From the NCBI GenBank assembly GCA_949592205.1, contig CATIUR010000003.1:142639259-142703258 (forward strand): a stretch of 64,000 nt of DNA, given 5' to 3'. Of the stretch, positions 1-10,884 are shown piece after piece (within the stretch, counting starts at the first letter, position 1; each line of letters starts with the position of its first letter). The position numbers were made by a program, and so were the translations under genes. This DNA comes from Helichrysum umbraculigerum. Lineage: Eukaryota; Streptophyta; Magnoliopsida; Asterales; Asteraceae. The notes under the pieces were generated by a model. The model did no database searches and was not told where the DNA came from. It saw only the letters and a program-made list of their open reading frames with translations.

Positions 1-548
1 TTTTCTTTATATAATAAATAATTAATGACTTATGATGTCACTAATTCCTATAATTTAGCTAATTGGATAAAATCGAGTAATTCTATTGGTTGATTAAATT
101 TTTGATGACATCATTAGTTGTTTCTTATATATATTTAAGATTTAAGATGAGTTAAACTATTTAGCCTTATTTTGTTCAGTTTGACGCATAAGCATTCCTA
201 ATTTCCTATTCTCTTACCGGTATTCTATTCATGTGCAATATTGTATATTTAACTTTATTTACTACTCCATCAGTTTACTATAAAAAAAATTTCTATTCTA
301 GTGATTCAGGCAACTACTTGCAACATATCAAGTATATATAATTGAAAGCTAAATAAATACTTTTGAAATAGAACGAACACATTCTATAATTGTTTGCACA
401 TTTATTTTGGGCTTAACCCCAAAAGCTTTTCCAGAAAAACAACTACTCCGTACAAAAGATTTTTTTTCGTTTTCCCATTTACACAAAATATCTACTTATG
501 GGTAATATCATATTGAAAATGATAACAAAATTGTACGATTTATCTTCA
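1..548. other. AT-rich intergenic sequence
   Basis: No open frame of useful length, no recognisable transposon end and no RNA gene was seen. It is the left flank of the nested transposon region that starts near 549. Confidence 0.5.
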
Positions 549-650
549 AGGTTGTTAAGACCGGGATCTTACATAGCATTGTTTTTGTCTTCATAAGATC
601 GGAATCGTAAGATCCTACTTACACACTATAATCTCATACATGTGTATTAT

Positions 651-2436
651 CAGGGGCGGAACCAGGATTTGGGAATAAGGGGGGCTTACTCGATAATGAA
701 TGTTAACAACAAAATTTGTTTGCAGATCATAGCAAAGTATTATTATTTAGAGTTTTAGACATACCGATCCGCTTTTGAGAAACATGTTAATATTAATTAA
801 ATAGCTTAATCACTAGCATAAATTAACTATTGATAAAACATGCACTCAAAAATCACGTAGAAATGTCTTTTTTTTTTACTCATAGATTTATTTTACGCGT
901 ACTTCAACCTAAGTTCATAAAACCAACTTAATACACAATGGTATAATCTACTTGAATACAAAAGTTAAAATAAAAAATTATAATATAACAACGTAATTAC
1001 TAATAACCATCAAAAATATAAATGAATAGTAGATAATTGACAAGATTCATAAACAAAAAGAATATACAAAATAAAAATTAACCCATTCATTATTAGAGGT
1101 GTTATATATGAATTAATGATAATACAACAAATATTTAATGGAATTAAAAAAATGAAAAAAAGAAGAAAACGATCCAAAGTATGCCTCACAAAGTTACAGA
1201 AAGTTCCAATAGTTTTCACATAGTTAATGTGTATTTTTCAAAACTAATTATTTGTTGGGTTTGGGTTGTGATTTTTTACTACAATTGGGCCATATGAAAA
1301 AAAGGAAAATAGTAATTTGGACTTTGGAGGGGCTCAATGGCTCATACAAAATTAATGGATTCGAGCTGATGTAAATACAATGCAGTTGGGCCAATTGGGG
1401 GTGGCTGAGCATCCACAAACCACCCTACTGTCTCCGCTTCTGTGTAGGGGAGGGCAAAAAAACCGGGTTGTAAAACCGACCCGGTCAATACCCGAAAACC
1501 CGACCCGGTCAATACTCGGGTTCACCGTACCCGATTCGGGTTTTATTAGTACTCGTCGGGTACCAAATCGGGTACGCCCCCAGCCGTTGCAAATCGGGTT
1601 GTACCCGAACCGGTTCCAAAAACCGGTTTTAAAACCCGGTTTGAACCAGGTTTTTTCACTAGCCGTTGTGTTTGAGCTCCTAGCTGTTTTATATCCGTTT
1701 TTTTGGCTTTTTTTTTTTACCATTTTGCCATCCTAAAACTAGTATAAATAGATACCTTGGGTTTGGGTTAGTTACAACACTCAAACTCACTCATTCTAGT
1801 GAAAAAACACTCAAAACGCTTTCGATTTACATACGAAACTCTCAAAAAATTACTCTCATCCTCTCAAAACGCTCTCAAAATGACATTCCCCATTTTGAGT
1901 GCTTGCGTGCCTCATGTGATTCAGACACTTTTCTAGACAAATTGATTACGGTTTATTTAAGTACTTTTAATTTTGTGTTTGGATATTGTGGAATGCTTGA
2001 CTGGGGATGGTGTTTGGGTAAGTTTTTGTACAACGACATCCCAAAACACTATTCTATTTGAATTTAGGTGAAATTTCAGTGGGAAATGGTCAAAAATGCT
2101 GGATCAAGGCGTTTGTACCCGACGTGTACATTTGTACCCGGCGGGTACTGTTTGGAAATTGGTAACAGAAGTGAATCAGGCAAAGGTACCCGGCTGGAAC
2201 AAGGGATACCTGGCGGGTACACCGTACCCGGTTTGGAACCGGGTTTTGGACCCGAACCGGTTCCAACCCGGTACAAACCGGTTAGTATAGGGTTGGGTTT
2301 TCCCCCACCCAAAACTGGGTCGGTTACGGGTCGGGTTGTCCAATAACCAGTTTGTTGACTTTGACCAATACCCGGTTCGGGTTTCCGGGTCGGGTCGGGT
2401 CGGGCAAAAACCCGATTTTGTTCACGGCTACTTTTG
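651..2436. mobile_element. Non-autonomous hAT element (outer, interrupted)
   Basis: It starts with CAGGGGCGGAACCAGG and ends with CTGTCTCCGCTT(C/T)TG, whose reverse complement resembles the start. An exact 8-bp duplication TGTATTAT lies at 643-650 and 2437-2444, the size expected for hAT insertions. The right end is visible only after removing the second hAT at 1445-2430, which landed a few bases from the terminus. There is no transposase frame, so it depends on an autonomous relative. Confidence 0.75.
1445..2430. mobile_element. Non-autonomous hAT element (inner, CGGGT-rich ends)
   Basis: Both ends are rich in CCGGGT/ACCCGG motifs typical of many plant hAT subterminal regions. The ends begin TAGGGGAGGGCAAAA and, inverted, TAGCCGTGAACAAAA. 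An 8-bp duplication CTT(C/T)TGTG flanks it at 1437-1444 and 2431-2438 with one mismatch. Inside, a TATA-like stretch near 1741 is followed by a CT/CA-rich leader-like region. This looks like the promoter end of an autonomous element whose transposase has been deleted. The two overlapping open frames at 1352-1736 run across the repeats and are not genes. Confidence 0.7.
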
Positions 2437-2872
2437 TGTATTATAATACATCCAAAAGATAAAATGCACGATAAATTAACTAAATTTCAATAGTTTAAGC
2501 ACCATAACATCAATTAAGTACTTATCGTAGCGATTTAGATTACTATATATGTTATCAATGATATCGATTTTCACGTGTTAAACTATTTTAGTTGAAGAAT
2601 TGATTAGCTTTACGTGTAACAATTGATTAAATGATAAACATATTAGCCTTTATTAGACAAATCAACTAATTTATATTTTGTTAACTCAATAATTTCATGT
2701 TAAATAAGATCAAATTGGATCGACATCGTAAGATCGCTCAAAATCGACATAGGATCGAGATCCTAAATAGATTCAATGATTTTAAGATCCTACGTAAGAT
2801 GAGAGTCGTTTTCATTCATGAAGATCGTAAAATTGTAATATCTTAATATCAATATCGGGATCTTAACAACCA

Positions 2873-3480
2873 TAATTCATCTCGTTCCTTTCACCTCTTT
2901 GTTCATCAACTTTTATTTTTTTTTTTAAAAAAAAAATAGGAAAGCCGATGGTTTAACCCGTCATAGCCACCACAACACCATCCCCGATGCCCCTCACAGC
3001 GTTTGCACCCTTTTTATTTATTATACATTTGGGCTCTTGGGCTATGTTTTTTACGGGCCGAAACTCATTTTTCTTTGTAAATTTGGGCCAAAGTTATTTA
3101 AAAAAAAAAAAAAAAAAAACAATATAATAAAGCACAGCTATTAAACAAGATCAAGAACAAAGCGATACCATGTCTTCGGGAGAAAGTAGTGACATCCTCA
3201 AATTATAATGTTTGTTGCATATTTTATGAATTTTTCTAAAAAACTGAAAATAATAAAATATATAATAGATCACCAATTTCAGTATCATGATAGCGTGGTC
3301 TCATTGGTTTAGTATACATGATATTAACAAAGTCCTTTTATTATTAGAGCAAATAGAGTCGTGATTTTCACTATGCTCGATAATTGAACATTGATCGAGA
3401 TGGATACTGGAGATGAAATTGGGGGTAATTGATGACACACGTTAGTTAAATTTAAACATACAATTTTATTTTATATGGTC
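2873..3480. other. Intergenic sequence, no gene seen
   Basis: It contains long A and T runs (about 2919-2937 and 3100-3120) and a stretch with TTTGGGC motifs near 3025-3090. A similar stretch recurs near 48500-48560, so part of this is probably an unclassified dispersed repeat. There is no supportable gene. Confidence 0.4.
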
Positions 3481-3713
3481 CATATATTCATGAGTTTAAC
3501 AATCAAATAAACGAAGGTAGTTTGAATCGAGATTCGTGTATATAAACGTGTTTCAATCTAGTGTAACTTATAAAAGTAATAGTACAATAGTAAGTTAAGT
3601 ACCACAGATAATATAAGTATTTTTGATGGTCTAAATACTCTACATACATTTTATCTTTCTTAGATAGCTTACTTATAAGTAAGTAGTATTCATAAGTTAC
3701 TCATACTAAAAGA

Positions 3714-3944
3714 TCAACAATCATATGAACAATAACATTCTACACGACCTACTTTTCGACCCTCCATCAGTCTACATAAACCCCACCCATTTTGATATTC
3801 GGCTTGACATGTATCCCAGCACAATGATTCCGCCTGATCCAAAATGCACGTGCCTAAATTCATCCGACAGACATTCACTTCTACCAAGGAACAAGTGAAT
3901 GCCATCAAACAATAGACGAACACCAGTTTCCACATTATAGTCAT
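3714..3944 (-). CDS. Defensin-like cysteine-rich secreted peptide, group A copy 1
   Basis: An open 76-residue peptide. A hydrophobic N-terminal signal peptide (about residues 4-22, starting MTIMWKLVFVYC) is followed by a mature part with eight cysteines spaced C-x6-C-x8-C-x3-C-x10-C-x12-C-x1-C-x3-C. The CxxxC and terminal CxC pair fit the plant defensin-like (CS-alpha-beta) family, whose members act outside the cell as antimicrobial or signalling peptides; which applies here cannot be told. On the minus strand TTTTGCAG lies 5 bases before the first ATG, an apparent 3' splice site, so the 5' leader probably has an intron. Unlike group B at 34-35.7 kb, signal and mature parts lie in one exon. 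The start could be the first ATG or the ATGTGG three codons later, which matches the start of group B. All cysteines are kept and the frame is intact, so it may be functional. Confidence 0.75.
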   Translation of the reverse strand: MTIMWKLVFVYCLMAFTCSLVEVNVCRMNLGTCILDQAESLCWDTCQAEYQNGWGLCRLMEGRKVGRVECYCSYDC

Positions 3945-4589
3945 TTCAGCTGCAAAACAATTTTAAAGTTAGAATATGGATTATTTATTATTAAATATTT
4001 ACAATATAACACCTCAAGAACCAATTTAAGTTCGCTTCGTATGAGTGGGGGTGTCTAAACATTGAAAGTTTACGGGCACAAACTATTGGTGGGTAAGTGA
4101 TGGTGGCATCCATCAGTCTACATTAACCCAAAAAAGCTATGATAGAAACCAAGATACATAAGCTCTGTTAACTAAGCACAACATATATCAACGGCTATTT
4201 TTTATGGTTTGTTAATCCCATCTTACTATATTTAGCTTCTTCTTTTTTTTTTTTCTTCAAAAGAAAATATTGAACTTATGAGTTCATATTTTTTGTAAAT
4301 AAATACACTTTAATCTGCCTTGTTTTCTATTTAACTTGATTGATGTGAAATAGATTTTAAAATGGAACAAAAGTAAAATACAATAGTAATTCTATTGATA
4401 ACCTAATTATTCTATGTTATTCTTTTTCTCAAAACAATAAATTTTATTTATATGTTATATACTACTTATATACTTATCTTACATGTTTTAGCTCCCATAA
4501 AATAAAGATTAACCATTCAAAAAAAAATTATGCCTTCCTTTACTGGACGTACCTTTATTTCTAAATGTTAGCTCAGTTTTATTTATAAA

Positions 4590-4617
4590 AAAATAAATAA
4601 ATAAATAAATAAATAAG
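4590..4617. repeat. (AAAT)n microsatellite
   Basis: Roughly six uninterrupted AAAT units. Confidence 0.8.
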
Positions 4618-4641
4618 GAAAAAACAAAAAACAGTATCACT

Positions 4642-5254
4642 CAGTGTCGGATGTACATTGATAACATGGTATGCACTTGCATACCCTGTAGAAAATGTTG
4701 GTAATTTAAAAATATTATTTTGTTAGTTTTTCATGGTTATAATCAACTTAATTGTTTGTTCATATATTCTAACTACTAATTAAAGATAACTTTAAGATAT
4801 CAATACATTATAATCTCCTATTTTGAGTATATATCCTCTACACACATCCATTAATTTAGGGGGTCTACTTTTTTATATATTGGTATTGTGTTTTTTTATA
4901 TATAGGATTCATAACATGGAAATGTGAATGTTAATTTTACAGGGAGTTACGGTAATATATGTAATTTATAGCTTTATTAAAGGTTGTTAACATGTAATGA
5001 TCCGTTGAAGTAGATTTTTGAGCCCCAAATAAGTTCCATCTGTGAACCAAAATTAAACCAGAATTAGCTTCTTGTTTTTCTGTGTGTGAGACTGTGAGCG
5101 CACATATTACCTTGTAATGGAAAATTTGAACGACTCGGACCGTGAAGACTAAGTGAAACCCGAAAAACTGAAGCAAAATTGAAATAACTCGAGCCCGAAA
5201 TTCTTTTTATTAATAAAGTGCATATCCTACATCGGATTTCTAGATCCGCCATTG
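4642..5254. mobile_element. hAT MITE, CAGTGxCGGAT family, copy 1
   Basis: The ends are CAGTGTCGGATG and, inverted, CAATGGCGGATC. The flanks are GTATCACT (4634-4641) and GTATCACA (5255-5262), an 8-bp duplication with one mismatch. It shares sequence inside both termini (the GTATGCACTTGCATACC region and the AAAGTGCATATCCTAC region) with the element at 22194-23128, which lies in the opposite orientation. No transposase is present. Confidence 0.75.
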
Positions 5255-5499
5255 GTATCACACCATATTTCAATGCTATTATTCATCACCATATTTGGAT
5301 CACTACAAGAAGACGATTTCCCACATTTCATTTTCCTTAAATTAACATACTTTTTACCTTTCTCTTTGCAATCATCAAATAATAATAATTTACTAATTTA
5401 CCTCAAAACAATTTAATTTTGTCCTATTTCTTTTTACTGAATGCTATCCTGTTCAGAGTGGTCTAAGGAGATGAATTATGAGATTTGAGATTTTCAAAT

Positions 5500-5631
5500 G
5501 AGAGGTGATAAATACACCACACAATTTGATTCAAACACCCAAAATTATGTTATAATAAGTTGTACTGTGAGCTTCTGTTGTTGTACTGTGTGTTGTAGGA
5601 AATAATTTATTTGTTGTATCTATCAACTCCC
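5500..5631. mobile_element. Mutator-type MITE, 132 bp, copy 1
   Basis: The element has inverted ends of the type GAGAGGTGATAAATAC / GTATCTATCAACTCCC and an exact 9-bp duplication TTTTCAAAT at 5491-5499 and 5632-5640. A 9-bp duplication is the hallmark of Mutator-like elements. The related element at 10925-11056 has the same length. Confidence 0.8.
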
Positions 5632-6692
5632 TTTTCAAATGCCTGCTACGAGAATTACGTACAAGTGATGTTTGAAAAATAAAATTAATAGTAGCCTAGT
5701 AGGTGAACTTTGGTAAACAATCAAACTTCTAATAGTGGATTTTTAACGACCTTATCACATATCAAAATTGGAACATTAAGTATGAGCGGAAATAAAACAA
5801 TATCGTACAAACATATATAAGCAAAGCTGGTACCCAAAACCAATTTAATAAATCTAGCTAATACAAAGACTATCTAATATTGTAGTTGATAAACCTACCT
5901 AAAAATAATATAGTAGATACTTTTATCTATATTATAATTGGCAAAATGAATGAGTAGGGTCGAATCATGAGTCTAGATGAGTTTGGATCTAAATGGGCGC
6001 GAGTCTAGATCGGTCATTGGGTCTAAACGGGTCCGGGTCAAATGGGTTTCGAGTCGGGTCGACCCATCGGATTTCCATCAAAAAAATTTTATTTGAGTGA
6101 AAAATGAAAAAATTAAATGAGGTGTTCGAAATAAAAAGTGATCCGCTAGACTCGTCTAGACCCGTTGGTTAATTGCTACCAATTTAGATACCACCCCATT
6201 GGAGGATATATTAGATACCAATTTAGACCCATCTAAAAAAATAGAGGGAGACCCAGCACACTCATCTCTTTATAAATATTATCAAACTTAATCCATGAAT
6301 AACCGATGGATCTATAATTGCTACATGTACTGATGTACCTATGATTATTGTCCTTCGTTAGCGAGCTACTCGATCGAGTTGTAGAAAGAGAAAGATCACT
6401 TGGTACACCATATATAGCCAACAATAACACATAAAATTAATGGGGTGGGAATGAAATTATAGAATAATTGATGTTTACTTAGCTAAGCTAAGCTAGTTAT
6501 ATTCCTGACATAGTCATAATGTGTATACTCGCTATTCAATAATCGACAATTTTTTTCCCCTTTTATTATTATCTAATGAAAAACTGAATATTTATATTAT
6601 TAATTAAAAATAAGTTAGCAACACAAATACGCCACCTATTTATTTATCATTTAAACTTAAAAAAAAAAAGTCAAACAAAACCGCAAACATAC

Positions 6693-7674
6693 AAAGGGGC
6701 TGTTTACTAAATTTTTGATTAAGTCACATATGGATATAGATTGCAGAATGGATATAGAACAACTATATGCAGTAGTCAGTGACTGAATAATACCGTTTAT
6801 TTTTTGTGCTGGATAAACCGCCTGAATAATAAAAATGACTATTGTACCCTTAGGTTAAATAATTATTTGCTTATTACTAAAACTCCCGACTCGTAACTCA
6901 TTTCGAAATTCGAAGAAGCTCATACACAAACAACTTACGGAGTATATGGCAGTAAAATTGACTTTGAGATACAGAAATAGAAACAATCAACTATAGCCAA
7001 TCAAAACACCAGGAAGCAACAAATTTGGTCAACACCCATTTCATTGGGTTTCCTGTTCACCGACGAAAACATCAACTATAGCCAATCAAAACACACATGT
7101 GAATTATGAATATATAAATGTTTGTTCCTTCAGTTACAATATATGATGAAAATCTCGAACGATACCCAGGAAGCAACAAATGAAACGACTGTTGGTATTG
7201 ATTTTTTCCCATTAAAACCCCCAAATTAATAAATTAACCGCAGCTATAAGAGAATACGTAATGACAAAATTGAAAGCAAAAATGAAGGAACCGAGCAAAA
7301 CCGAACATTTTGCCCAACTTACGGTGTAGAAAATGATAACGGTGGTCGCCGGCGGAAATCAAGGTAGAAGAGGACCAACGGTAAAGGGAACGGTAGCCAA
7401 CGACTGCAGCAACGGAACAAGTGACGGCAGAATCTACAGTGAAGGGAGCGGTGGCTATTGACGGGAGTTGAGGGAATATGTAGAAGAAAATATATGGGGG
7501 TAATATTGGAAAGAAGATGACTAGATGGGGAGGACTAAGGTTTTTTGAATGGTTGAATAATCTCTTCGGTCAGTTATGTTGAATGGATAAGTCCCAAGTA
7601 AACAGCAAGGTTGGATGACCGAATAATCATCTCAGAACAATAAGTCCATTAATGCCTAAGTAAACAGGCCCTTT
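6693..7674. mobile_element. PIF/Harbinger-like non-autonomous element
   Basis: The left end AAAGGGGCTGTTTACT matches the inverted right end AAAGGGCCTGTTTACT at 15 of 16 positions. GGGCCTGTTTACTTAG-type ends are common in plant MITEs. No transposase frame is visible. A short internal duplication (the ACTATAGCCAATCAAAACAC motif near 6990 and 7075) occurs inside. The target-site duplication is not clear, so the superfamily is tentative. Confidence 0.55.
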
Positions 7675-7739
7675 AGTACCACTCACACTTATGATGTACA
7701 ACGACTACGAATATTTACAACTCACTAATCTACAAACAC

Positions 7740-8100
7740 AAATAACATCATCTTAAATTTATGTTATAGCAACAAACGTTTGCTACTCACGCAAATTAAA
7801 TACACGGGTATACCAAAAGTAATTCATTCCTAATTACCTCATTTTTTTGAGAAAAAAAAAATTGGAAGATAATTGTTTAATTTTTTCCTTCCGTTTCCTT
7901 TATCTCGTTTCCTTTCCACGCTAACAAAAACTTAAAAACACACTTTTTTCATTTTCTTTATTTCCTTTTAAATTCTCTTATTCCTAAAACCAACTTGAGA
8001 ACACACTTAATAAACTAAGACCGTCACACCTAATAATTTTATAAAATGTTAAAAGGACCATTTTCACTAATTTTGTCATAGTCTAGTAGTATTTGACAAA
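7740..8100. repeat. Dispersed block repeat, copy 1
   Basis: Starts near GTTATAGCAACAAACG, passes through TTCCTTCCGTTTCC and ends near CACACTTAATAAACTAAG with following CTAATAATTTTATAAAATG. The same block recurs near 9540, 10885, 20935, 32225, 33045 and 36305. In array A each copy lies beside a defensin-like relic, so it marks the duplicated unit. Confidence 0.7.
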
Positions 8101-8167
8101 GTAAATACAAAACACAAAGGTCATAAATTTACCCGACATTTGGATATTATGTTTTACACGTGTTCGA

Positions 8168-8272
8168 GCATCCTAATTCTGTCATATCCGAAACGCAAAG
8201 GCCTAAATTTACCCGACATAAGTTCATTTCGGCTAAACAACAAGTGAATGCAACCAAACAAATGACAAAGTT
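8168..8272 (-). pseudogene. Defensin-like relic 1, group A
   Basis: A short stretch around CCGAAACGCAAAGGCCTAAA and AACAACAAGTGAATGCAACC aligns by eye with the signal-peptide and first-cysteine region of the neighbouring DEFL genes, but with many changes. It stops abruptly near 8272, where sequence homologous to the 3' flank of copy 1 (from about 3490) begins. It is an old truncated copy. Confidence 0.5.
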
Positions 8273-8507
8273 ATTCATGAGTTTAACAATCAAATAAACG
8301 AAGGTAGTTTGAATCGAAATCAGTGTATATAAACGTGTTTCAATCTACTACGGAGTATAATTTATAAAAGAAATAGTACAACAGTAAATTAAGTACCACA
8401 AATAATATAAGTATTTTCGATGGTCTAAATACTCTACATACATTTTATCTATCTTAGATAACTTGCTTATAAGTAAGTAGTATTCATAAGTTACTCATAC
8501 TAAAAGA

Positions 8508-8738
8508 TCAACAATCATATGAACAATAACATTCTACACGACCTACCTTTCGAGCCTCTATCAGTCTACATAAACCTCACCCATTTTGATATTTGGTTTG
8601 ATATGTATCCCAACACCATGATTCCGTCTGATCCAAAACGCACGTGCCTAAATTTACCCGACAGACATTCACTTCTGCCAAGCAACAAGTGAATGCCATC
8701 AAACAATAGACGAACACAAGTTTCCACATTATAGTCAT
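8508..8738 (-). pseudogene. Defensin-like pseudogene, group A copy 2
   Basis: This is a full-length counterpart of the 76-residue genes at 3714 and 10215, read from the ATG at 8738-8736. The signal peptide and first three mature cysteines are kept. The fourth cysteine is changed to tyrosine (WDTY for WDTC). The tryptophan codon in the NGWGLC segment has become TGA, stopping translation before the last four cysteines. The rest of the 3' part still aligns up to the normal stop at 8508-8510. A recent pseudogene; a secreted truncated peptide is possible but would lack the fold. Confidence 0.75.
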
Positions 8739-8917
8739 TTCAGCTGCAAAACAATTTTAAAGTTAGAATACGGATTATTTATTATTAAATATTTACAATA
8801 TAACACCTCAAGAACCAATATAAGTTCGCTTCGTATGAGTGGGGGGTGTCTAAACATTGGAAGTTTACGGGCAAAAACTATTGGTGGGTAAGTGATGGTG
8901 GCATCCATCAGTCTACA

Positions 8918-9103
8918 TTAACCCAAAAAAAAACGACCTACTTTTCGAGCCTCCATTCCGGTTTGACATGTATCCCAGCACCATGATTCCGTCTGATCCA
9001 AAACGCACGTGCCTAAATTCACCCGACAGACATTCACTTCTGCCAAGCAACAAGTGAATGCCATCAAACAGTAGACGAACACCAGTTTCCACATTATAGT
9101 CAT
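8918..9103 (-). pseudogene. Truncated defensin-like gene, group A copy 3
   Basis: Signal peptide and first four mature cysteines are intact (61 residues open). An in-frame deletion removes about ten residues, including the fifth cysteine, joining CQT to GMEARK. The last nine residues with cysteines 6-8 are replaced by FFLG because the copy runs into the flank of copy 2 at about 8934. The breakpoint fits a duplication junction rather than random decay. It probably cannot form the defensin fold. Confidence 0.75.
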
Positions 9104-9539
9104 TTCAGCTGCAAAACAATTTTAAAGTTAGAATACGGATTATTTATTATTAAATATTTGCAATATAACAGCTCAAGAACAAATATAAGTTCGCTTCGTA
9201 TGAGTGGGGGGTGTCTAAATATTGGAAGTTTCGGGCAAAAACTATTGGTGGGTAAGTGATGGTGGCATCCATCGGTCTACATTAACCCAAAAAAAACTAT
9301 GATAGAAACCATGAGACATAAGCTCTATTAACTAAGCACAACATATATCAACCGCTATTTTTCATGGTTTGTTAATCCCATCTTGCTATAACTAGCTTCT
9401 TCTTTTTTTTTACTTCAAAAGAAAATATTATATTGAACTTACGCGTTCATATTTTTTGTAAATAAATACACATATTATGTACAACGACTACGAATATTTA
9501 CAACTTACTATTCTACAAACACAAATAACATCATCTTAA

Positions 9540-9900
9540 ATTTATGTTATAGCAACAAAGGTTTGCTACTCACGTAAATTAAAATACACTGTTATACCAA
9601 AAGTAATTCATTCCTAATTACCTCATTTTTTTGAGAAAAAAAATTGGAAGATAATTGTTTAATTTTTTCCTTACGTTTCCTTTATGTGCTTTTCCTTTCC
9701 ACACTAACAAAAACTCAAAAACACACACTTTTTTCCTTACGTTTCCTTTATGTGCTTTTCCTTTCCACACTAACAAAAACTCAAAAACACACACTTTTTT
9801 CCTTTTCTTTATTTCCTTTTAAATTCTTTAATTTCTAAAACCAACTTAAGAAGACACTTAATAAACTAAGGCTGTCACACCTAATAATTTTATAAAATGT
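9540..9900. repeat. Dispersed block repeat, copy 2
   Basis: Same block as at 7740 with high similarity. It contains a local 66-bp tandem duplication (9663-9794). Confidence 0.7.
9663..9794. repeat. 66-bp tandem duplication
   Basis: Two consecutive near-identical 66-bp units starting TTTTTTCCTTACG inside the dispersed block. The open frame that spans them is a by-product of the duplication. Confidence 0.8.
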
Positions 9901-10016
9901 TAAAAGGACCATTTTCACTAATTGTGTCATAGTCTAGTAGTGTTTGACAAAGTAAATACAAAACACAAAGGTCATAAATTTACCCGACATTTGGATATTA
10001 TGTTTTACACGTATTC

Positions 10017-10110
10017 GAGCACCCTAATCCTGTCATATCCAAAACGCAAAGGCCTAAATTTACCTGACATAAGTTCATTTCGGCTAAACAACAAGTGAAT
10101 GAAACCAAAC
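10017..10110 (-). pseudogene. Defensin-like relic 2, group A
   Basis: Close match to the relic at 8168-8272. It ends at about 10110, where 3'-flank sequence of copy 4 (ATTATAAGTATTTTCGATGG) begins. Confidence 0.5.
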
Positions 10111-10214
10111 ATTATAAGTATTTTCGATGGTCTAAATACTCTACATACATTTTATCAATCTTAGATAACTTGCTTATAAGTAAGTAGTATTCATAAGTTA
10201 CTCATACTAAAAGA

Positions 10215-10445
10215 TCAACAATCATATGAACAATAACATTCTACACGACATACCTTTCGAGCCTCCATCAGTCTACATAAACCCCACCCATTTTGATATT
10301 CGGTTTGACATGTATCCCAGCACCATGATTCCGTCTGATCCAAAACGCACGTGCCTAAATTCACCCGACAGACATTCACTTCTGCCAAGCAACAAGTGAA
10401 TGCCATCAAACAGTAGACGAACACCAGTTTCCACATTATAGTCAT
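10215..10445 (-). CDS. Defensin-like cysteine-rich secreted peptide, group A copy 4
   Basis: An open 76-residue peptide with the same signal peptide and cysteine frame as copy 1 (C-x6-C-x8-C-x3-C-x10-C ... C-x1-C-x3-C). It has one extra cysteine: KVGR of copy 1 reads KVCR here, giving nine mature cysteines and leaving one unpaired in the standard fold. The same TTTTGCAG splice-acceptor-like sequence lies just before the ATG. It differs from copies 2 and 3 by few changes, so it is the recent parent or sister of those broken copies. Role unknown beyond the family. Confidence 0.75.
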   Translation of the reverse strand: MTIMWKLVFVYCLMAFTCCLAEVNVCRVNLGTCVLDQTESWCWDTCQTEYQNGWGLCRLMEARKVCRVECYCSYDC

Positions 10446-10884
10446 TTCAGCTGCAAAACAATTTTAAAGTTAGAATACGGATTATTTATTATTAAATATT
10501 TAATATAACACCTCAAGAACCAATATAAGTTCACTTCGTATGAGTGGGGGGTGTCTAAATATTGGAAGTTTACGGTCAAAAACTATTGTTGGGTAAGTGA
10601 TGGTGGCATCCATAAGTCTACATTAACCCAAAAAAACTATGATAGAAACCATGAGACATAAGCTCTGTAAACTAAGTACAACATATATCAACCGCTATTT
10701 TTCATGGTTTGTTAATCCCATCTTGCTATAACTAGCTTCTTTTTTTTTTTTCCTTCAAAAGAAAATATTATATTGAACTTACGCGTTCATATTTTTTGTA
10801 AATAAATACACATATTATGTACAACGACTACGAATATTTACAACTCACTATTCTACAAACACAAATAACATCATCTTAAATTTA

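Larger units (their letters stand above)
549..2872. mobile_element. Possible terminal-inverted-repeat element hosting nested hATs
   Basis: The sequence GGTTGTTAAGA near 550 recurs inverted near 2861-2871, and both ends continue into GGATC/GATCC-rich sequence. This suggests an older Mutator- or MITE-like element into which the hAT elements at 651-2436 were inserted. I could not find a convincing target-site duplication, so the outer boundary and class are uncertain. Confidence 0.3.

Noticed and set aside
1352..2346. Open frames of 64-123 residues, rich in Pro/Gly/Arg/Thr
   Set aside because: They overlap on both strands in the CCGGGT-rich ends of the inner hAT element; no domain.
5940..6240. 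GGGTCTAGA/CGGGTC-rich stretch like a hAT end
   Set aside because: Looks like decayed subterminal repeats, but neither terminus nor an 8-bp duplication could be fixed.
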